Assembly: GCF_001039355.2 (NCBI RefSeq)
Contig: NW_019775437.1
Location: 94,141 to 158,140, forward strand
Source: Lingula anatina
Taxonomy: Eukaryota; Brachiopoda; Lingulata; Lingulida; Lingulidae
Direction: 5' to 3'
Length of the DNA stretch: 64,000 nucleotides
The position numbers and the translations under genes were made by a program. Each line of letters begins with the position of its first letter. Within the stretch, counting starts at the first letter, position 1. The notes beneath the pieces were generated by a model that was not told where the DNA came from, searched no databases, and saw only the letters and a list, made by a program, of their open reading frames with translations. This document shows, in pieces, positions 20,401 to 33,500 of the stretch.

Positions 20401-23400
20401 TGCATGCCTTCATTTTATTTGCATTTTTGTATTACTGGTTATTTATTTATTTATTTATTTTAATATTATATTTCAGTCTGTAAACCAAGTTAAGGTCCAT
20501 AAAGCCAGTATTGAGGATCTGACAAAGCAGCTAAATGATGTTCACATAAGACACCAAGAAGAGGTATACACTTGGCAAAGGATTAAGAGTCACTAGAAGA
20601 TAGTTTGAAATTAAAATTGAAAATTTGAAATTAAATTGAAAAACATGTTGTTATGAGTTCATCTAAACCCTGTTGCATTATGTGTATTATTTTATTCATT
20701 TCTGCCTTTCTCCCTATTATGACATAACCATGAATTTTCAGTTGCTCAGTGTAATTTTCCTGGTTTCCAATTGATCATTTTAGTCCTCCAGAGCCGAGGA
20801 GTTCAGAGTTCTGCTGAGAGAGAAGTCCGGGGAATTGGAGAATGAAATAAGAAGTAGAGAAGCAAGGTAGTTATCAGTGGAAGAGAAAACAAAACTAGTA
20901 GACTATTTGATAGCTAAGTGTTGAACTTTGCATTAGATTGCAAAATATGCTTATAGCTTATGAAAGAAATAAATACTAGCTACTAGTATAGTGAACATTA
21001 TCTTGAAATATGCTTTGACTATACCTTGATATTTTAATTAAAATTTGAGATTTTGGCTCTCTCAAAAGAAAAAATAAATCCTCTTCTCCAGGATTCATTT
21101 GGAATTTCTATAATCTTTTATAATTGCTAGTTTTGAGAAAGTGCTTTGCATTTTGTGATGTATGTTTTGTATAAGAGTTATAATGTTATTATATCCTGTA
21201 GAAAAAGAAGGATTGGAACCATGAAGGTTATTACTTTACCTTACAGTTATGTCTTATCATGTGTGTTATTATATTGCCTCATTCTACATGTTCTTTGTTT
21301 CATTGGTGAATTTCCCTTTTTCTATTCTTTTTTTCTATTCAACTTAGGGATTCTAAAATCAAAGAGCAGGAAGGCATTCTGTCATCACTCAGGGAAACCA
21401 TAGACCGCATGGAGACGGAGAAGACAGACCTTATAGCGAAGGTGATATTTTCGTAGTGGTAGGACAAAGAATTTTGGGATAAACATGTAAATGTGCTGCA
21501 TAAAATTTGCATAATGTCACTACAGTACAAGCTGATCTCAAGGATATTGGACTAAAAAGTTAACATTTAGCTTTTGTTATCTTTTTTTACCAGAATTTAT
21601 ATTTTGTTGATTTTAGTGACTTTTTCTCCTATTTATAGATAGAAGCTGGGGAGGGAGTGGCCACTGCCATCAATCAACTTAAACAGGAAAATGTGAGTAT
21701 CGTGATTGAAAATTTAAGCCTAGATTACATTTGAAATGCGATGCCCGTACGGTGCACGTATACTGCCCATAATACACTTTTCATACGGCATCTGAGCGGA
21801 GGTAAATGGTGGCCGTGCGAAATCACACGGAAACGTACTGCTTTAAGACCATGTTATGTAGACATACTCAGCGTAGCCCGTAGCTCCTTACAATTTCAAA
21901 ATAAAATCGTACGGACAATCTCATGGCACGGCACCCTTGTAAATGTAATCAAGGCTTTAGGGAAGTTTGTGCAGCTGTGAATTTTACTGAGTCAGACTGT
22001 GTGAAGTCTACTGCACTTACAATTCCAGGAATCAATGTCATTTTTCAGTAATTTTCCGACTTGTTTCTTAGGCAACTCTCCATGAACAACTGACTAATGC
22101 AAAGAAGACCTTGGAAACTCAGGGTGAGGAGAACCAGAAGAAGGAAGAGACCCTGTTCAAGCAGCTCCAAGAAGTAAAATCACAGCTTGCAGATGTCCAG
22201 GAAAAGTGCGCCAAGTCTGAGGTGGGCTTGACCGAGAAAGGGGAGAAACTGGCATCTGCGCAACAAAGGATTATCGAGCTGGAGACTGAGATAAAGAGCA
22301 AGGTTGGTTTTATTTAGTTTGCTGTCAATTTTGAGGTAATTTTGTAATTTTATCTACTAATTTTTTTTTATTTCAGGTTGAAAACAGTTCTTGAAAACAT
22401 ATTGTTCATTTGCTCATTCTTTTCTTGGGTTATTCGTTACTTTGACAAATGTGTATTGGTTCATGCGTTAAAATACCCACTCATCCATTCATATAATTCT
22501 TTAACTGTGCAGCATGAAGTGTTACTGGCCACAGAAGCAGCTAAGAGCAGCCAGAGAGCTGACCTGGAGAACCACATCAAGACCACACAGGCAGCACTGG
22601 AGGAGAAAACCCAGGAGCTGAACTCCATCAAACAGCAGCTGGAACAGGTATTTGGGACAGATAGTATCTGGAGCAAGCAGATAGGGCTTAAAGTATTTTT
22701 TGAGCTATATGATATGAATTAATTCAAAAATGATTTATGTTCTGTATGAAGTAAGTTTAATACAAAAAATAACATGTAAACAATATAGTTTCCGGTGACT
22801 GATTTTCTTTAAAATTTGTATTGCTTGATTTCAGACAAACTTCCCAGAAACTTAAAATTATTATGTGCACCTTTTTAACCTGTGTATAAATTTTTCTTCA
22901 CTCTGCCTCAGGTGACAGGTGAATTGAACTCCCGTGGTGACCAGTGCAGACAGCTGGATGTCACCTTAAAGGAAGCCAAAACCAGGTGCAATGATCTGGA
23001 GCAGAAATGTGTGGCAGCACAGGCAGATATTGCCAGCAAGGTGATGACATACTCAGGGATGAGATTTTTTCAACAATTGGCATATTTCTGACTTTCTGAG
23101 AGGCAAAAATATCATTGGCCTTTTTTAAAATGCCATATTTTCCAACCTTTTTACTAAATGGTAGTCTCATCCCTGCATACAGCCCATGGCCATGGCCATT
23201 CTCATAACACATTCCTGGTGTAACAAATTGCTACAGTGACTGCTATTAACTTACCATGGTTGATTGCAAAATTGTTAGAAATCGTTAAAACATTGTGACA
23301 ATATGGACAACTGGTAGTTTTGCTAAAGTGATCTATATACTGACTGATATGGTGATCTATGTACTGACAATCTGTTAAACTATGGAGCACTTCAAGATCC

Positions 23401-26400
23401 TAGTCTTCAACTAAGGACAAAAACAAAGAGTTATTAAAATTGTTTGAGACCCAGATTTAAGTTAAAGTAATGTAATCACTTCTTTCCCCTCTGAAGAACT
23501 GTCTATACAGAAAATTTCATAAATATTTGTTCAGAACTTTTTGAAATATCTTGTCCATGAACAAACAATCACTGGTGAAAACAGAATCTCCTTTTATTTA
23601 TTGCCTTTTTAATATGGTAATTTTAAATGCTATAAATTGAACTTGTAGGTGACTGCTTTGGAAAAACTTCAAGGTGAAAAAGCAGACCTAGAGAAGAAAT
23701 TAAAAACTGCTAAAAGTGATGGAAGAGAGAAAGAGAACTCTCTCTCAAAGGTATAATTATAGTTTATGTGATGTCTGGGATGTAATTTTTTGTTTAAAAC
23801 AACAGATTGCTTTATGTTTTTAAATGTCAAGTGTGTTTAAGTCAGCAATGTAAAAGAATATATTTTCACTGTAAAGCTTAATGGCATAGCAACTCTTCAA
23901 ATGAGATTCAACATTCCACTATAAATACTTGTAAACAACACATAGAAGTATAATAAATTCCATTTTACCACAAAAATGTCAGTAATTTTGAAATCTGTAC
24001 TTGCCATCAGTACTTGGACCTTCATACATGGCTATCTTCAGTAATAATCTCTTAAGGAATTATTACAAAAACACGCTTGACAAAATCAACTAACTTTGAA
24101 TATCATTGGTAAGTATTATAACATATTTTACCCCAGGAAAACCACTTAATAATAATAATAATGTGGGACTTTTCACACCAAAATTAAAAGTTGTTATTCC
24201 TATAATTAAACTTATGAACAGAAAGTTTTTGTTTGCTGGTAGGTTGACTTTCAGGGTAAAACTTCTACTACAATAAATTTTAATAAGGGTTCAAATTACT
24301 GTTTTTCTTTTTATCAAGAGCTTGTAAAATATGTGGGTATTACCTCCAATATTTCTGTGACTGTCAGTCACCATCATCGGGGAGTAAATGACTAGGGTCA
24401 TTTCACCTGGAATGAAAATCCAGGTCAATTGCCCCTAATCACTGGCCTTGTGTTGTAACTGTTACTTGCTCCCCCCGGGGCTCCTCTGCATCCCTCTGGA
24501 GCACCGTGAGGTAGATAGCTGGTAAATCATACCCCCCCTGTCTGTTCAGGTCTGGTTGTTTGGTCCTGATGTGTACAGCTTCTGCTATTTTTCTTTGGAA
24601 TGTCCAGTTTTCCCTCTCTATCACTTTCAGGCTGTCAAAGTCTATGTGGTGACCTGGATGTTTGCAGGTATGTTCTCCAAGGGCTGATTTCCAGTTGTTT
24701 TTGGCCACTGAGTCTTTGTGTTCTTTCATTCTTGTGGCTAATGGTCTTCCTGTCTCGCCAATGTATTCTCCTTGGCAGGTTCCACATTTGACTGAATATA
24801 TCACACCACATTGCTCTCCTTGGGTTAGAGGATCCTTGGGCTTCACTAGTGCTTGTCTCAGCGTCCAACCTGGCTTATGGTGGAGTTTGATGTTATATTT
24901 TTTATAAACCCGGCTTAGTTTTTCTGACAGACCTTGGCAGTATGGTAACACTATACTCTGCTTTGCACCCTCAATGAGGCCCATTGCATCCTTTTCTTTG
25001 TCATGTCTGTTCTTGCCTCTTTTTTCCCATATTTTACAAGCTCTTGATAAAAAGAAAAACAGTAATTTGAATTTATACATACAGAGCTAATGAAACTGTT
25101 CTCTCATTTAATAAGGGTTATTTTTGCAGGCTAATTCCGAAAATGAGATACTGTCATCAAAACTGAGCAAAGCAGAAGGAACATTGAAAGAAATATCAGA
25201 GAAGCTGGTCACCACAGAACAGAAAGTTGAAAAAACTGCTGAAGAACTGAAAGCAAAGGTAATTTTACAATCATGCAAAAACAGCTTCATGTCTGGTCAA
25301 GTTTCAGTAAGGAAGAGAAACTCTGAAATAGGATGATGAATATTCACCAAATTTGTTCTTTTTCTAATTTTTGGTAGAATGCTGAAAACAAGAAGTTGAC
25401 TGCTGAAAAATCCAAGTTGGAACAAAAGTTGTCAGCTGTGTCCAGTGAGCTACAAGAGAAAGAAACCTCCCTGAAAAAGGTATAATTGTAACTAGGATTA
25501 GTGGCTGGCATTTCAACTATGTTTTTTGTTTTTTGCTTTTTATATAAGAATTTGAAACCTAGGGAAAATAGATAAGCTTATTTTTTCATTTAATATTATT
25601 ATTTTAACCTTATTTGATATGAAAAAGAAATATGATAACAAAAAATATTTTCTTATTTCTTGTATATTACAATACCAAAAAATAAAATAGAAATTGTGGT
25701 TGTTTTTTTTTTTTTTTTCACATATCTTATGATATCCCAATCCTTTAAATATTTCCTTAATTTTAGCTGACAACTGACCTAGAGTTATCCACTGTCCAGT
25801 GTCAAAGGTTGGAGACAGAAAGTAACAGCAAAAGTGACCAGCTGACCAAGCTGCAGGGAGACTTTGACCAGTTGACCAAGCAGCTTGGGGACAAGGTGAG
25901 AGGAATGTTAAATCAATACTGTGACAGGAGTTTGGAAGCTAGTGGGGATGCAGTCTACTCCTTGAACCTATCAGATCACTTGTTACATAGAGACTTCAGA
26001 AAACTACAAGTGCAACATCTGGTCAAAACTTTAGAAAAAATTCAAAGATGAAATCTAAAGATTATAGAATGGAACATAATAATTATAAAAACCTGTAATA
26101 TGTACATCATTTTTATCATGCTATAAAAACTATTGATTTCTATTGTTTTTTTCCAAGTCTAATGCCAATTTTATTGCCCATTGTATGATGGCTTGTGTAG
26201 CAGACAGGGAATGTTATAAAGATTATAACAACATACGTTACTGGCCTGGGTGTAATGCTCCCATATTGTTTCCTTCTAAATTACTAGTATGGAGCAGTTA
26301 CCAATTTATCATGAAATTAATGGTAAAAATGAAGTAGACTTTTTTTGTCATTTTTAGCAAAGTTAATAAGTTCAAAGATAATCATGTTACTGTATCAATA

Positions 26401-29400
26401 AATCTGCTTACTTTTGCATTGATTTTAAATCTGTTGGCTTGTTTCTAGAAATTGCTTATATTGTGCATGTTTTTATACATAATTTTTTATAAATTTAATA
26501 AATAGAAGGTTGGTTTCTAATTTTAAGACTAGGGAACTAGAAACCCAAGTTGCTCTGGGGAAGACACTGCAAGGAGATTTGGAAAATGCTAAAAGAGATC
26601 TTCAGCTAAAGGGAGAAGAGTTGCAGGGAGCAAGACAGGCTTTGGAAGAAGTGAGAAATTTGTGTGTGTTTGGGTGCAAGTGGATGAAGATACATGTGTA
26701 AAACTTTAATCATGCAAGCTAGCAAGATGATTATATACAAAAGGAAAAAAATACAATACAAATGCAAAAAGAAAAAAATCAAAAGAGCCCTACTCTCATT
26801 ATCAATATTCCAAGTAAGTCTGCTTTATTTAATCAACACTGGATAAGATTCAAACCCAATCTGTATGAAATCAGAGATATGCGTTTAAGAAGACTAGCTG
26901 AACTGAGATATTCAAGAGGTTGCAACCATTACTTCTATTTGTCCTTAGGTAACGAGAGAACACACAACAACAGTGGAGTCACTTAGGCAGAGCTCAGAAA
27001 CTTCAGTACAAGATGTGAAAAATGCCAAGCAGCAAGTGGAGGAGAAGGTAGTGATTAGAATGTCATTAATCCTGCATAAAGTTATACTGAACATAAACAT
27101 GCATGCTTGGGTTTGTGCGTACACACTCACAAACACACACATGCAGAGATGCTCACATGCATAAAATTTATCATGAGCTTTCGTCTGTAGACATGCATGT
27201 GCATGTATTGGTATCTGAATCAAAATTAAATTGAATAGTTTTCCATTTTACTTTATAAATTAAATGAAGTTTTGTAATAGATATCTTAGCTTCTTTAATA
27301 TGTACTAGCTAAATTCTGGGGTCTTCATTATATATTTTAAACAATAAATAGTTAAAACTAAATTCAGGGGATGAAGAGGCCTCAGGATTTCCTCTTTTTC
27401 AAGTATTCTCTTGCTTTATTCCTGTTTCTTAAGTTCAGTTTTGTAAGGATGTTTTCCTTTCTTTTACAGCTGAACCAGATGGCTGCAGAGAAAGAGGAAC
27501 TTTTACAGGTAAAATCTCAACTTACTAATGAGGTAGGCTCTTACAAACAGGCCTTGGAAGGACTGAGGAAGGAATTTGAAGACACCAAGGAACAATTGAA
27601 TCAAGAAAAGGTATTCTGTTACTGAAGTCAAATTGTTTACTTTTATGTGTATAGGCATCATCCGAGGCAATATTGCATGGCATCGTATGTGACTAGAAAA
27701 AGTGGGAGAGTCACCATGAATTCTTTGTGCTGGGGATTTTGTCATATAAGAAAGCAATACAGACATATGCACAAATATAATTCAAAAGAAGAAAACGCTC
27801 AAAAAAATCTATGGATAAGTCCAGCCAACTGTAATCTCTAAATCAAGCAGAATGTCTCTAAATTTTGTGCTAATTTGTGAGACTTTGGGCTATTACATTT
27901 TCACATATTTTCTGCTTAATGTCTATACATTTGAGAGCCTTGCTATCTTGTTTTTCAATCATTGATGTATGGGTTCTTTGTAGACTAAGTTACTTGACCA
28001 TGTGCAGCAGACCAGGGAAGAAAGGGACCACTCAGTCAGGGATTTGAAGACACAGATACAGCAGCTAGGTGAAGAAGTAAGCCAGTTAAAGGTATGAACA
28101 GGACAGTGGATTGGTATTGGTTGCTTTGAACAATTTATACCATTATACTGTAGTGGAATTTAAGAAGATTTGTTTTCAATTATCTTAAATATGGATATAT
28201 AGATTCGAATATTTTAAATATGCTATTTGCTTGGTTCTTACCATAATTCTAGTAAATTTTACATCACCACCTTATTGTATTGTAGTCATTTGGCTGTTTC
28301 AGTTGCAATTGCTTCATCAACAAAAGGGGTCTTTTTGCAAATACAGTTTTTATTTCAATATTAACAGGTGTTTCTTGTTAGTAATTTTGCATGATGTATA
28401 TTTTGCGAGTATTTAGGAGGTTTTTGTAGTTCATTCAGCTTATTTTTGCAGGTTTCTCTAGAACAGAAGTCACAAGGTGAAGCTGTAACAAAAACAAAGG
28501 TAAGACAAAAACATCATGTCTTGTCACACAGTAAGTAAGAAAATGTAACNACTTTATGAAATGGCTGCTATATTTATTGTGTTTTTCAAAAAATTCTGAA
28601 TAGATTGTGTTATGTGAATTTAATAAATATCCCCTTCCTGCATGCTCACACTCAAAAAATACTTGCTTACACAAAATGTTGAAGTCCTGTCAATTCTTTT
28701 TACAGATAGTAAAATTACAGACTAAAGAACAAGAATTTCAGTCCAGTCTAGAAAAGAAGATAACTGAGTATAAGGTAAATAAATATAAAGAAACAATACT
28801 TCTGGCAATAATATCTTTGATGGTTTCTTTTGTTTTTCAGATTTATTCAGTCAAGGCAAATAGCCATTTTCAGTTATCTTTTCAGTCATGAGCCTCTGGT
28901 TTTATACTTGACAGGGCATATTTGTTCATATGTTCGATAGGTTTTGATAAACATCTTATTGCTTTATAAGTGGTATGGTGATTTCAATTACCCCATAGGC
29001 CTATATATAAAAACCACTGTGCTTAGTTTTTAGTTTTCTCCTACCCCATCCAACACCTCCCCCCTTAAACATTTCCTGGTTTACCATTTCAGCAATAGCA
29101 AATTCTTGCTCTCTGCCAAGTATAAAACCATGTCACAATAATTTGCCGTAGTATATTACCATAGTATATTTTAAATACTTTGTTTTTTGTTTTTATTATT
29201 TTGTTTATTATTTTGTTTTCTATTCAGACACTTCAAAAGGAGTGTAGCAATTATGAAGAACAAATTGTAAAATTGCAGCAGCAATTTAGAGTAAGTGACC
29301 AGTATTTATATTTTATTCCGAAAACCATCAGATATTCAAAGAACAGACATTGGAAGAACAGAAATATGTCTGGAAAATAATGACGCATGACTGTATTGTC

Positions 29401-30509
29401 TCAACTGAATGTTTTAATTAAGAATCTGCATTAACTTAAAAGTACCTACTGCTTAATTGATTCTCCATGTTTTCAAATAATAGGATGAAAATGAAAAAGT
29501 CAACAAACTTCAGAAAGAGCTACAGAACACCAAGCTAGCACTTAAAGAGACTGAAGAAAACCTGCAGCATGCTACAGCAGAATTGGAGAAAGCTCAAGAT
29601 AATGAACTTTCGCTTAATAACTCAATTGAGGAGATTTCTGAGGTGAGATCAGCTGTTGTCATGCAGAATTTTATCATATTCATTCCTTTATTTGATGTCC
29701 AATTCACTATGAAGTCCATTTAGAATTGAATTAAGTTGGGAATATTTCCTAACATTTTAAAAAATGGCCAAAAATGTATTATTTTTCTCGTTTCAAAGAG
29801 ACAAAGCGTGTTTTCTTCTTGTGTACCATGACAGAGATGGAACCCCATCCTGTCTATGATGACATCTGAATTTCGGGAGTTCACAAGTTGATCAAGGCCC
29901 TTTGGTGAAAGATCAAAACATATCATGCCATACTGATTGAAAACACCTGTCTTTTTGATGACAAAAATCTCTGTTACCATCATTACATAAGAGACAGTGA
30001 AAACCATATCTATTATTTAACCCTAATAGTGTTATACAGGGGCGGATCCAGAGAGATTTTGTGACAGTCTTCCAAATTATCTTTATTGATCCATCCTCCA
30101 TTTTTGACTGTCTTCCAACAAAAAAAATAGAAACCCATCAATGTAAACTTGAAAATCTGACTGTCTTCCAGAAGACGGCCTAAATCCGCCCCTGTTATAT
30201 ACTGGTTCTATTCTCAGGTTAAGTCCTCGTTGGACGGCAGGATTTTACAACTGGACACAGACCTGAACAAGGCTGTTTCAGAAAGAGACTCACTGACGGA
30301 GGAAAAGGTGAGATTGGTTACAGTATTATATAATTCTCAGAAAGAGACTCACTGACGGAGGAAAAGGTGAGATTGGTTACAGTATTATATAACTCTCAGA
30401 AAGAGACTCGCTGACGGAGGAAAAGGTGAGATTGGTTACAGTGTAACATAATTCTCAAAGAGAGACTCACTAGTAGAGGAAAAAGAAACATTGATTTTAT
30501 TACGTGACT

Positions 30510-30557
<48 letters not shown>

Positions 30558-33500
30558 TGAAGGAAAAGGTGAAATTGATATAATATTTGTACATTACTTT
30601 CAGAAAGGGACTGAATAATGTGAAAACTTTCCAGCAAGTATTTTGAAGATGAAAGATATGCTAAAGCTAGAAAGTTGCATATTTGCCTTCTGAAGCTCAC
30701 TATCTGTTACCCAGTGACTACAATATTCTTTAATTTGATAACGTTTTCATTAAAATGTGAATATGAACAATCATTTATATTTAAAAATTTGAAGGGAGAT
30801 ACTAGTAGCTAGGGGTTGGAGGGGGGGACAAGTAGATATATAATCATTGCCCTTAAACTATAGCCCTTACAATTTCATTGATTTGGTTGTGTGAAGTTGT
30901 ATGTTGTATGATTCTAGGACAATTCCCCCCTGGACAATCCCCCCCCCCCCGGACTAGTCCCCCTGGACAATTCCCCCCCAGGACAATTTCCCCCCCCCCC
31001 CCCGGACGATTCCCCCCAAGAAATATATATTTATATACAATATAAAGTGTAAAGTTTAAAACAATTCATCCATTTTATTAATATTTTAGTGTGATAATAT
31101 AACTTCATCATGAAACAAATAATTTTATAACAAAGTCCCTTTTCATTGAATACAAGTACAGGAAGATTTATTGAGTATCTAATCGAAGTATAACCACCTA
31201 TCCTTCAGGTAAAAGTGGGGTAAACAGATGAAAAGGTAAACAGATATTTTATAAATATTTTAGTGTGGTGGGTGGTGGTCAAGCAATTAAAAGTGACAAA
31301 TAGTCACAGGGATACCTGGATATGAGGGAAAATCTGTTTACCCCACCTCTCCCTAGAAATGCACCTTGATTCAAGACTTACTGAATCAAGGGGGGGGGGG
31401 AGAAATAAAGCAATTAAAAGTAACAGTTAATTCATCAAAGGGCTACCTGGATGAGTGAGATCATCTGTTTACCCCTCCTTTACCTGGATATATATATATA
31501 TACTTTGATCAGATTTTTAATAAAATGTTCTGTACTTCTATCTCAAAAATTTCATGTACTTTTACTCCTTGAAAAGAAATTGTTTGATAAAATTAATATT
31601 ATCTATCCTTGATTTGCATCATCACACTAAGAAATATTCAGAAAATGGATGAAAAGATTTGAACTTTTATATTTGTATATAAATATATATATATTCTTCA
31701 GGGGGAGGAATCGTCCGGGTGGGGGGGGGGGGGGAATTGTCCTGATACCATGTTGTATTATTTAAACTTTCGTTTTCAGAAACAAATTTCAGGAGAACTT
31801 GATGGTCTCAAGCAGAAGTATCAGAACTTGACAGAGGAGAAGGCAGCTGTGGATTCAGAACTTGCGTCTCTTAAAGTCACGTTAGAAAAAGACCGCCAAG
31901 ATGCCACACAGGTATGTATGTGCATGTACCAGTAGGTGCATGTGCGTGAACACAGAAGCCAGCAGTTTTATTTTTCTTTTGCAAATCAAGTATTTTCATT
32001 ATTATTTGATGATGATGTGACTTAACAAATTGTGCTCATTTTTGGGGTCAAGTATTTGTTTGTTTGTTTATATCTATTTTGATTAAATTGTGATGTACAT
32101 GTAAGTTTCTCTCTCTCTCTTGGATAATCTTTTCATATTCTAGTAAGGGCCTTAGTACTATATATATGCTTTGTTATTGACAATCTATAATACTTTGATT
32201 GAAAGTACTGTTATTGGTTATGCAACCTCTAAATTTTTGGCTATTATAGTACATTATCTGTTATAAGACCCCACTTTCAGTCCTGACTGTCTATTTGTTT
32301 ATGCCAGGAAATTAATAGTCTGCAAGAAGCCAAGCAGTTACTTATTACCCAGAAGTTGGAGCTACAGGGGAAAATAAACCAGTTAGAGGAAGACATGAAT
32401 AAGGTAATCCTTCTTTATTTTCTTCAGTATATTTAGACATAGTATATTGCAGATTTAGCAGTGGCTGCATTATGTGGTGCCCAGTCATCATCATTGCCAG
32501 GTGAGTTATGAAGTTTATGCCCACCTTTAAATTTTTCCCTCTCACATATTAAGTTAAAAGATATGTTAACTTATATCACCGTTTTCCTCTAGTACTTTTA
32601 TCTAAACCTGAACATATTGATAACTTATTGCCCAAAGATTCTAGACTGTCAATTTCTTAGAATGCATTCGCAACGAGTTGAGCCATGGGGGTACAGTCAT
32701 TAAATCTTGCCTCCACACGTCTCCCCATGCGTCGTCCCTGCAGGGGTACAGTCATTAAATCTCAACTCCATTGGGACGACACATGGGGAGGCGTGTGAGA
32801 GAGTGTGAAGATTAGGTGGTTTTTCTTTCACGTACTTCCGCCATATTTAGTTCCAGGATTTGTAAAGCCATGGCTCAACTCATTGTGAATGTGATCTTAG
32901 GTAAAAATAGCCAAAAGTTTATAATATATAACAAAGACAAATGTGTCATGACAAAAATTATCTTAATTGTGTTAGTGTGCTTAAATCGTTTTTCATTTAA
33001 AAATCTTTATATAATTGTTAACTTATGGTAAAGACTTGCCCACTTACACTGATAGACCTGTCTTTCAAATTCATCACAGATTGCCTGTGCCTGTTTTTTC
33101 AAGAAAACTAAAGTCTAATTGCACCCATGGGCAGTAAATGGCATGAAGTATTTATTTATTTGCATGTATTGTTTTTTACTGAAGATTTGTATTTTGTTTA
33201 GGTTAAAGCTGAGAAAGAAGAAAGTGCAGAAGTGGCCAAGAATGTTCAGATGATGTTGAAGGAAGAAAATGCTGGGCTGCAGCATAAGCTGGTATGATTG
33301 TTAAAGATTATGTCAGAATGTGATAAAAAAAAAAACCCTTTCAATCTACTGGCCCCTTGAGCCACCCGAGTCTAAGAGGCCATTCCCATACCTTATCGTA
33401 CTAGCAGGATTGATCTATCTCAGAGAGGTTTCTCACGAAATTGCATTAAGTTTAAGCATGAGTGAAAGTTAATTCCCCCCCCCCCCCCCCCCCCAGCAGC

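Noticed and set aside
26143-26337. 64-residue plus-strand frame in an EEA1 intron
   Set aside because: It does not look coiled-coil, has no splice sites in phase with its neighbours, and the flanking exons (25767-25895 and 26528-26650) join in frame without it.
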